DNA from: an uncultured Lachnospiraceae bacterium
Lineage (GTDB): Bacteria > Bacillota > Clostridia > Lachnospirales > Lachnospiraceae
Reading direction: 5' to 3'
Assembly: GCA_910585555.1 (NCBI GenBank)
Contig: CAJUFU010000093.1
Coordinates: 1-9,148 of the forward strand
DNA: 9,148 bases
Made by a program: the position numbers and the translations under genes. Position 1 is the first letter of the stretch. Every line of letters begins with the position of its first letter. Positions 1 through 6,600 of this stretch are shown one piece after another. The notes below the pieces were generated by a model, which saw only the letters and a program-made list of their open reading frames with translations, was not told where the DNA came from and did not search any database.

Positions 1-53
1 GTTGCCCACAACAGATTTTGAGTCTGCCTCGTCTGCCATTCCGACACACCAGC
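1..53 (-). tRNA. tRNA-Leu (anticodon CAA), 3' part cut off by window edge
   Basis: Read on the minus strand, the sequence starts GCTGGTGTGTCGGAATGG at 53 and continues through a D-arm into an anticodon arm. The 7-nt loop is CTCAAAA, flanked by GCAGA and TCTGT, which pair as a 5-bp stem including one G-U. The anticodon CAA lies at 18-20, so the tRNA reads the leucine codon UUG. The bases after the anticodon stem (TGTGGGCAAC) look like the start of the long variable arm expected of a class II leucine tRNA. The variable-arm remainder, T-arm and acceptor 3' strand lie beyond the left edge. The gene is downstream of lysA with its own likely promoter. Confidence 0.93.
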
Positions 54-57
54 ATTT

Positions 58-99
58 CCAACAACCGACTTATATATTACCATAATCAAAGGTTGTTGG
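58..99. repeat. 9-bp perfect inverted repeat around the tRNA promoter -10 region
   Basis: CCAACAACC (58-66) and GGTTGTTGG (91-99) are exact reverse complements separated by 24 nt. The pair encloses the putative -10 box of the tRNA-Leu promoter, and the upstream arm overlaps its -35 box. No T-run follows on the minus strand, so it is not a standard intrinsic terminator. It could be an operator, a leader or antisense hairpin, or chance. Confidence 0.5.
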
Positions 100-102
100 C
101 AA
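74..102 (-). promoter_or_regulatory. Putative sigma-A promoter of the tRNA-Leu gene
   Basis: On the minus strand, TTGCCA (97-102) is separated by 17 nt from TAATAT (74-79), and the next bases stay AT-rich (ATAAG). The -35 box is near consensus while the -10 matches at 4 of 6 positions. Initiation would fall near 67, about 14 nt before the mature tRNA 5' end at 53. The position between lysA and the tRNA fits. The moderate -10 match keeps confidence limited, and read-through from lysA is an alternative because no convincing lysA terminator is visible. Confidence 0.45.
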
Positions 103-147
103 GGATTTTCAACAAATTCTATAGCAAAAAATTATATGCGCAATCAT

Positions 148-1419
148 TTAAAATCCCATCTTCTTATAAACCTCAAATCCATCCAGCGTCGCAAAATAAT
201 CCTTAGGCGTCTCAGCCCGTCTAATCAACTGCACGCTGCCATCCTCTTTCAACAAAAGTTCTGCCGATTTCAGTTTTCCATTATAATTATATCCCATAGC
301 ATAACCATGGGCGCCTGTATCATGAATCACCAGATAGTCCCCTTTATCAATCCGCGGCAGCTTCCTGTCAATGGCGAACTTATCGTTATTCTCACACAAA
401 GCTCCCACCACATCATAGATATGATCACAGGGCGCTTCCTCCTTGCCCAGCACGGTGATATGATGATAAGCGCCATACATGGCCGGACGCATCAGATTCA
501 CCGCGCAGGCATCCACCCCAATATACTCCTTATGCGTATGTTTTTCATGAATAGCCTGTGTCACCAATGCGCCATACGGTCCCGTCATGAACCGCCCCAT
601 CTCTGTGTAAATCGCCGTATTCCCCATTCCTGCAGGTACAAGCACCTCATCATAAACCTGATGCACACTTTCCCCGATCACCCTGATGTCATTGGCTGTC
701 TGTCCGGGTTCATAGGCAATTCCCACCCCGCCGGAAAGATTGATGAATTCTATCTGTACGCCTACCTTTTCTTTCACCTGCACAGCCACCTCAAAAAGCT
801 GTCTGGCAAGCTGGGGATAATACTCATTTGTCACCGTATTACTGGCTAAGAAAGCATGAAGTCCGAAATGTTTTACCCCTTTCTCTTTCAGAATCCGGTA
901 GCCCTCGAAAAGCTGTTGTGTGGTAAATCCATACTTGGAATCGCCGGGATTGTCCATGATACCGTTGCTCATCTGAAACACGCCGCCGGGATTATAACGA
1001 CAGCTCATCTTTTCCGGGAGTTTCCCCAAAATTTTCTCCACAAACTCTATATGAGTGATATCATCCAGATTAATGATACCGCCCACTTTTGCGCAGTACG
1101 CATACTCTTGTGCGGGCGTATCGTTGGAAGAAAACATGATATCATCCCCATTGATTCCCAGCGCATCACTGAGCATCAATTCTGTCAGTGATGAACAATC
1201 GCATCCTGCCCCATACTCATGCAGAATCTGCATCAGGAAAGGATTGGGACATGCCTTTACCGCAAAATACTCCTTAAACCCCTTATTCCAGGCAAACGCC
1301 TCCTGTACAGCCTGAGCGTTCTGACGAAGCCCCCGCTCGTCGTAGATATGAAAAGGGGTGGGATAGGTCTTAACAATCTCTTCCACCTGCTCTTTTGTTA
1401 CAAATGGTAGTTTACTCAT
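148..1419 (-). CDS. lysA: Diaminopimelate decarboxylase
   Basis: This 423-aa PLP-dependent fold-type III decarboxylase converts meso-2,6-diaminopimelate to L-lysine and CO2, the last step of lysine biosynthesis, in the cytoplasm. The PLP-binding lysine is in YFAVKA (Lys55). The glycine-rich phosphate loop SGGVG is at 229-233, EMGRF is at 273-277, and VDACAVNLMRPAMYGAYH (302-319) closely follows the family's conserved block. CENNDKF (342-348) supplies the active-site Cys contributed across the dimer. The length is typical. I chose ATG at 1419 because GAGGAG lies 11 nt upstream (1431-1436). An in-frame ATG at 1458 would add 13 residues and lie inside ung. The gene follows ung in the same unit, with its ribosome site just after the ung stop. 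Two oddities are GLHAFLASN in place of the usual HxHIGSQ segment, and NYNGKLKSAE where most LysA proteins have an N-GRPRPAE-like stretch. Another substrate within the family (for example a related amino-acid decarboxylase) is therefore possible but less likely. Confidence 0.9.
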   Translation of the reverse strand: MSKLPFVTKEQVEEIVKTYPTPFHIYDERGLRQNAQAVQEAFAWNKGFKEYFAVKACPNPFLMQILHEYGAGCDCSSLTELMLSDALGINGDDIMFSSNDTPAQEYAYCAKVGGIINLDDITHIEFVEKILGKLPEKMSCRYNPGGVFQMSNGIMDNPGDSKYGFTTQQLFEGYRILKEKGVKHFGLHAFLASNTVTNEYYPQLARQLFEVAVQVKEKVGVQIEFINLSGGVGIAYEPGQTANDIRVIGESVHQVYDEVLVPAGMGNTAIYTEMGRFMTGPYGALVTQAIHEKHTHKEYIGVDACAVNLMRPAMYGAYHHITVLGKEEAPCDHIYDVVGALCENNDKFAIDRKLPRIDKGDYLVIHDTGAHGYAMGYNYNGKLKSAELLLKEDGSVQLIRRAETPKDYFATLDGFEVYKKMGF

Positions 1420-1430
1420 GACACACAATT

Positions 1431-1436
1431 CTCCTC
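1431..1436 (-). promoter_or_regulatory. Ribosome binding site that fixes the lysA start
   Basis: GAGGAG on the minus strand lies 11 nt upstream of the ATG at 1419. The spacing is slightly long, but there is no comparable site before the in-frame ATG at 1458, so it supports the shorter protein beginning MSKLPF. Confidence 0.7.
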
Positions 1437-1444
1437 TCGTACTC

Positions 1445-2122
1445 CTATATATTCTCAATCTGCCAATCCACCGGTTCTACACCGTTAGCCTTTAAGAATT
1501 CATTACACTGGCTAAAATGCCTGCACCCGAAAAATCCCCTGTATGCTGACAATGGACTCGGATGGGGCGCCTTTAAGATCAAATGCTTCGGGTTCGTCAA
1601 CATGGGAATCTTACTCTGCGCCGGCCTTCCCCATAACAAATATACAATCGGCCTGTCCTGCTCATTTACCGCCTGTATCACCGCATCCGTAAAATGTTCC
1701 CATCCCTTTCCCTGGTGGGAATTTGCCTGGTGGGCCCTTACTGTCAGCACCGTATTCAGCAGTAGAACACCTTGGTCTGCCCACTTTTGCAGATAACCGT
1801 TGTTGGGAACATAGCACCCCAGATCGTCATGCAGTTCCTGATAAATATTCTGCAAGGAAGGCGGAATCTCCCTTTGGTCCGGCAGCACTGAAAAGCTCAT
1901 GCCGTGGGCCTGGTGCTCGTTATGGTAGGGATCCTGCCCTAAGAGCAGTACTTTTACTTTATTGAGAGGCGTGAAATGAAAGGCATTAAAAATATCCTCC
2001 GAAGGCGGATAAACCACCCTCTTGTTATACTCTTCACGCACAAAAGTATACAGCTCCTTATAATATGGTTTGCGAAATTCCTCCTTTAATGCCTCTGCCC
2101 AATCGTTTGTCAACATTGCCAT
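1445..2122 (-). CDS. ung: Uracil-DNA glycosylase (family 1)
   Basis: This 225-aa base-excision repair enzyme cleaves uracil from DNA by hydrolysing the N-glycosidic bond. The family 1 signatures are intact. GQDPYH is at 62-67, with the water-activating Asp64. The uracil-stacking Phe is in GMSFS. The minor-groove/intercalation loop HPSPLSAYRGFFG is at 187-199, with catalytic His187. The length matches bacterial Ung. The start at 2122 is preferred over the in-frame ATG at 2146, because AAGGAG (2132-2137) sits 9 nt upstream of it while no site precedes 2146. It is the first gene of a two-gene unit with lysA: it lies between the hisF terminator and lysA, with a promoter directly upstream. No functional link to lysine synthesis is known, so the pairing looks like simple co-transcription. 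Confidence 0.97.
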   Translation of the reverse strand: MAMLTNDWAEALKEEFRKPYYKELYTFVREEYNKRVVYPPSEDIFNAFHFTPLNKVKVLLLGQDPYHNEHQAHGMSFSVLPDQREIPPSLQNIYQELHDDLGCYVPNNGYLQKWADQGVLLLNTVLTVRAHQANSHQGKGWEHFTDAVIQAVNEQDRPIVYLLWGRPAQSKIPMLTNPKHLILKAPHPSPLSAYRGFFGCRHFSQCNEFLKANGVEPVDWQIENI

Positions 2123-2131
2123 GGTAAGGTT

Positions 2132-2137
2132 CTCCTT
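2132..2137 (-). promoter_or_regulatory. Ribosome binding site that fixes the ung start
   Basis: AAGGAG on the minus strand, 9 nt before the ATG at 2122, selects the protein beginning MAMLTNDW over the longer in-frame reading that starts at 2146. Confidence 0.75.
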
Positions 2138-2154
2138 TTTCCTCATTTAGCTGC

Positions 2155-2183
2155 ATCATACACTGTCACTGTCTTTTCCTCAA
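2155..2183 (-). promoter_or_regulatory. Sigma-A-type promoter of ung-lysA
   Basis: On the minus strand TTGAGG (2178-2183) and TATGAT (2155-2160) are separated by exactly 17 nt. Matches to TTGACA/TATAAT are 4/6 and 5/6. Transcription would begin near 2148, about 26 nt before the ung start codon. The -35 box overlaps the T-tail of the hisF terminator, so termination of the upstream unit and initiation of this one are packed into the same few bases. Confidence 0.65.
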
Positions 2184-2218
2184 AAAGGGCACAGAACAAC
2201 TTCTCTGTTCCTATGCCC
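2182..2218 (-). terminator. Intrinsic terminator after hisF
   Basis: The minus-strand RNA reads GGGCAUAGGAACA, a short loop, UGUUCUGUGCCC, then UUUUUG. The arms are 2206-2218 and 2187-2198. They pair with one wobble and one bulged G and are followed by five U (2182-2186). It lies 32 bp after the hisF stop and closes the repeat gene-hisH-hisF unit. Confidence 0.85.
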
Positions 2219-2249
2219 CTTTGCATACCTCTCAGATTTTAAAATTCTT

Positions 2250-3011
2250 CTATAAACGCACCGATATCCCCCTATCCTGCAGATACTTTTTCAAATCTCG
2301 TATTTCCATTTCTTTAAAATGAAATAAGGATGCCGCAAGCGCCGCGTCTGCTTTTCCCTGTGTAAAAGCTTCGTAGAAATGCTCCATCGTGCCTGCTCCG
2401 CCTGATGCAATGACCGGTATAGATACATTCTCCGACACAGCCCTAGTCAATTCCAGATCATAACCGGCTTTCGTGCCGTCTCCGTCCATACTGGTCAAAA
2501 GTATTTCTCCCGCACCTAACCTGTCAGCTTCCATGGCCCATTCTACCGCATCAATGCCCATATCCACCCGGCCGCCGTTTTTATAGATGCTAAAGCCTTC
2601 TCCATCCGGCCGGCGCTTGGCATCGATTGCAACCACCACACACTGACTGCCGAATTTATCGGCCGCGTCACTGATCAGCCGCGGATTCATAATCGCCGCG
2701 GAATTGACAGACACCTTATCGGCACCCTCCCGCAAGATTGCCCTAAAATCCTCCACTGTGCGGATACCGCCGCCCACTGTAAAGGGGATAAACACCTTCT
2801 CCGCCACCTTACGTACCATCTCAACCGCCGTAGTTCTGGCGTCGGAAGATGCCGTGATATCCAAAAAGACCAGCTCATCCGCCCCGGATTTATCATAAGC
2901 GGCGCCAACCTCCGCCGGGTCACCCGCATCTTTAAAATTGATGAAATTAACACCTTTGACTACCCTGCCATTCTTCACATCCAGACAGGGAATGATACGC
3001 TTCGTGTGCAT
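2250..3011 (-). CDS. hisF: Imidazole glycerol phosphate synthase, cyclase subunit HisF
   Basis: This 253-aa (beta/alpha)8-barrel protein takes ammonia channelled from HisH and reacts it with PRFAR. The products are imidazole glycerol phosphate for histidine synthesis and AICAR for purine synthesis. The catalytic acids sit exactly where expected, Asp11 in RIIPCLDVKNGR and Asp130 in VVAIDAKRR. The phosphate-binding loops TVGGGIRT (78-85) and IASGGAG (201-207) are present, and the length is standard. The start is supported by GGAG at 3020-3023, 8 nt upstream. It begins 17 bp after hisH ends, giving the usual HisH-HisF order for a stoichiometric complex. It is the last gene of its unit and is followed by an intrinsic terminator. 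No other his genes are in the window. Confidence 0.98.
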   Translation of the reverse strand: MHTKRIIPCLDVKNGRVVKGVNFINFKDAGDPAEVGAAYDKSGADELVFLDITASSDARTTAVEMVRKVAEKVFIPFTVGGGIRTVEDFRAILREGADKVSVNSAAIMNPRLISDAADKFGSQCVVVAIDAKRRPDGEGFSIYKNGGRVDMGIDAVEWAMEADRLGAGEILLTSMDGDGTKAGYDLELTRAVSENVSIPVIASGGAGTMEHFYEAFTQGKADAALAASLFHFKEMEIRDLKKYLQDRGISVRL

Positions 3012-3028
3012 GTGTCTTACTCCATTTT

Positions 3029-3634
3029 CTATATTTCCATAAAATTCTGCAATATCTTCATGCCTACATCTGAGCTCTTCTCCGGATGGAACTGACAGGC
3101 AAAGAGATTATCTTTCTCTACCGAAGCGTGAATCTCAACGCCATACTCTGTAGTCGCCTTTACAACCCCTGCTTCCTGCGCCTGCAGATAATAAGAATGT
3201 ACAAAATATACATAGGCTCCCTCAGGGACACCTGCAAAAAGCCTGCCCCTGGAAGGATACTGCAAAGAATTCCAGCCGATATGGGGAATCTTCAAATCGT
3301 CTTTCTCTGGAATCCGCAAAATACTGCCCTTTAAAAGACCAAGTCCCTCTACACCCGGCGCCTCCTCACTGTTCTCAAACATCAACTGCAATCCCAGACA
3401 GATTCCCAGAAAGGGAATCTCTCTGCAGGATACTGTACGAATCACATCCACCAATCCGTAGCTTGACAACTTATCCATGGCATCGCCAAACGCTCCAACC
3501 CCCGGCAGTATCACATGATCTGCCGTAAGGATTGTATCTGCATCCCTTGTCACTGCCGCCTCATATCCCAGTGATGCTATCGCTTTCTCTACACTGCGGA
3601 TATTGCCCGCATCATAATCAATTATCGCTACCAT
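3029..3634 (-). CDS. hisH: Imidazole glycerol phosphate synthase, glutamine amidotransferase subunit HisH
   Basis: This 201-aa class I glutamine amidotransferase hydrolyses glutamine and passes the ammonia to HisF. The catalytic triad is intact, with Cys79 in FLGICLG and His183 and Glu185 in QFHPEKS. The oxyanion-strand loop PGVGAFG is at 44-50. The start was set at the ATG at 3634 (MVAIIDYDAGN), because GGAG (3642-3645) lies 7 nt upstream and the family begins with this strand. An in-frame ATG at 3649 would add five untypical residues. The first 17 nt overlap the end of the giant repeat gene in another frame, and the ribosome site lies inside that gene. HisH translation is therefore probably coupled to it, an unexpected partner for a histidine gene. 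Confidence 0.97.
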   Translation of the reverse strand: MVAIIDYDAGNIRSVEKAIASLGYEAAVTRDADTILTADHVILPGVGAFGDAMDKLSSYGLVDVIRTVSCREIPFLGICLGLQLMFENSEEAPGVEGLGLLKGSILRIPEKDDLKIPHIGWNSLQYPSRGRLFAGVPEGAYVYFVHSYYLQAQEAGVVKATTEYGVEIHASVEKDNLFACQFHPEKSSDVGMKILQNFMEI

Positions 3635-6600
3635 CTGCCTGCTCCACATCTTCCAGTCTTGAGATAATTTCCTCCTCCTCTGTCAGGACATCCTGCTTCA
3701 CCTCTGGTAAATCTCCCTCCGCGCCATAGGCCACACCATTGATAATGTCATATAACCTCTGTGAATACGTCACATCATCTTCTGATGCGATAATATCCAA
3801 CGCATCCGTTTCAGATACGCCAAAATCTGCAGACAAACAATCCACAATCTGCTCATAACGCTCTCTGACCGGCCCTTCAACATTATACTTCTCCGCCTGC
3901 GGCTGCAAGGTCTGATACCGTTCCACACCGCTGATCAAAGCATCTAACGCCTCTATCCGCATCCCCATCCTGTTATAATTCTCGTAGGAAGTAATTTTTC
4001 TGTCCATCTGTAATACAAGACTGCTCTTCTTAAACAGCGCCTCTTCTTCTTCGTTCAGCTGCTTACCATACAAAAGATCATACACATCCCCATAATACCC
4101 ATAATCATATGCTATTTTCGCATCATTTTTTTGCAGGTACATAGGCAGGAAGGAGGAGAGCAGAATAATACTTGCCGCAATCGTGCCGCAGAACAGGAAT
4201 ACTGAAATAACCTTCTTCTTAGAAAGTTTTTTCTCCGGCACTGCCAATTCTTCTTCCCCGGTGTCCTCTCCCTTTTTCTTCTTTTTCTTTCTTTTGGACT
4301 TCTTTTCCTTCTTTTCGATCTCTTCTAACTCTTCACCGTCTTCGGTTATTTCTTCTACTTCTCCCTTTCCTTTCTTGCCCTTCTTTTTCTTCTTATCTTT
4401 CTTTCCTTTTTTCTTGGAACCTTTCTTGTCCTCGTCACTGAGTTCCTGCAGAATTTCTTTATTCTCTTCTGTAAGACTGCCCATTTGCATTGTATCATTC
4501 CAAAGTGCATCTTCGTCTTCCGCTACAGGCTTTTCATCCTCATCGCTGTCAAACAAAAGGGACATTAACTTTGCGCCAAAACTTTGTTTCTCAGGCTTTT
4601 CTTCCTCTTTCTCCTGGGTGGTTTCCAGCAAGTCCTCTAAGCCACCCTGCTGGGTATCCTCAGACCCTGCCTCTTGATTGGCACCTTTCTTTTTCCTGGG
4701 CTTCTTCTCCCTTTTCTTTCGTCTTCTCTTCTCCTTCTTCTCTTTTGGATTCTCCTTCTCGTCCGAATCCCCTGATGAAACCTCCCGAATCCCTGCCGCC
4801 TCTCCTGCGTCATTGTCCTCCGAAAAGAAGCTAAACGAATCATTATCGCTTTCACCCAGCATAGCCAGCATATCGTCATCTGCAGAGACACCCTGCTCTG
4901 ATTTCTCTAACAAATCACTAATCTCTGAAAGATCATCATCATGACCCATGCCTGCTAAAAGTGCTGAAAGATCATCATCTTGGTCCCCGGCATCCTCCAA
5001 AGCAAAATCATCCGAAAGATTCTGTCCATCATCCATCTGCATAGAATCTTCGCCACCAAGATTCTCACCGCTTAAGAGACGGTCTATATCCTCTTCTGAC
5101 ATCGGCCCTTCTTCCAACGCCAAATCATCCAATGACAATTCTTCATCCATACCATCCATAAAACTGTCCAAATCATCCGTCATGGACTCTTCTCCTAAAT
5201 TATCCAATAATATATCCTCTGTCTGATTCTCCCCTGCACCAAGATTATCAAGACCTAAACCACCCAATCCAGCTTCCCCGGCCTCAAGCTCATCCAAGGT
5301 CAAATCTTCCAGACCATCTTCCATTCCAAAACTATCTAAACTCAAATCATCTGTCCCGGCATCACTCTGTCCCAGGTCTCCCAACGCCAAATCATCTAAC
5401 GAAAAATCGCCAGCTGGTTGTTCTTCTGCTCCAAAGCTGTCCGCGTCCAAGTCTGTTAGGCCTGCTTCTCCCGCATTAAGATCATCTAACGTCAAATCCG
5501 ATAGACCGGTATCCTCCTGACCCAATCCGCCTGCCAACAAATCATCCAACGATAAATCGCCAGACATTCCTTCATCCTGCCCTGTATCTCCCACTTCCAG
5601 ATTATCCAAGGACATGTCATTTATGACAGATTCTTCTCCCATTTGATTCTCATCTGTCCCGAAATTATCCAGGCCGAAGCTGTCTACGTCTAAATCTGTC
5701 AGACCGCTTTCCTCTGTTCCAAAGCTGTCCAGTCCTAAGTCTGTCACTCCACTGTTCTCTGTTCCGAGACTGTCCAGATTTAAGTCTTCCAAACCGTTGC
5801 CTGCCGTCCCCAGACTATCCATGCCTACATCTGTCAGACCGCTGCCTTCTGTTCCAAAGCTGTCCAGACTTAAATCTTCCAGACCGTTGCCTGCCGTCCC
5901 CAGACTATCCATGCCTACATCTGTCAGACCGCTGCTTTCTGTCCCGAAGCTGTCCAACCCTAAGTCCGCAAGATCACTGTCTCCTGTCCCGAAACCGTCA
6001 ATGCCTGCATCCGTCAGACCGTTGCCTTCCATCCCGAAGCTGTCCAACTCTAAGTCCGCAAGACCACTGTCTCCCGTCCCCAGACTATCCATGCCTGCAT
6101 CCGTCAAACCACTGTCTGCTGTTCCGAAACTATCCAGCCCTAAGTCTGCCACTCCGCTGTCTGCCGTTCCAAAACTATCCAGACTTAAGTCTTCCAGACC
6201 GTTGCCTTCCGTTCCCAGACTATCCAGCCCTGCATCCGTCAGACCACTGTCTCCCGTTCCGAAGCTATCCAGTCCTAAGTCTGCCACTCCGCTGTCTGCC
6301 GTTCCAAAACTGTCCAGACTTAAGTCTTCCAGACCGCTGCCTTCCGTTCCCAGACTATCCAGTCCTAAGTCCGCAAGACCACTGTCTCCCGTTCCGAAAC
6401 TATCCAGTCCTAAATCTGCCGCCCCGCTGTCTGCCGTTCCCAGACTATCCAGCCCTAAATCCGTCAGACCGTTGCTTCCCGTTTCAAAACTGTCCATGCC
6501 TAGATCACTTTGGCCGCTTTCTTCCATTCCAAGGCGATCTGTGCCAATATCGCTTACGCCGCTTTGCCCCATTCCGAGAGTATCCATGCCTAAATCTGCC

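Noticed and set aside
100..147. Intrinsic terminator directly after lysA
   Set aside because: There is a six-T run on the minus strand (126-131), but no stable stem precedes it, only a weak AT-rich pairing around GCGC.
136..849. Plus-strand open frame of 237 codons
   Set aside because: It lies fully opposite lysA, a well-conserved gene, has no ribosome site, and its product shows no recognisable motif.
1419..1458. Longer lysA starting at the ATG at 1458
   Set aside because: It would begin inside ung without a ribosome site, and the extra 13 residues are not typical of the family.
4260..4420. Programmed frameshift in the lysine-coding A-rich stretches
   Set aside because: No in-frame X-XXY-YYZ heptamer such as A-AAA-AAG was found; the lysine pairs are preceded by G. 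The original frame continues into a coherent transmembrane segment and domain.
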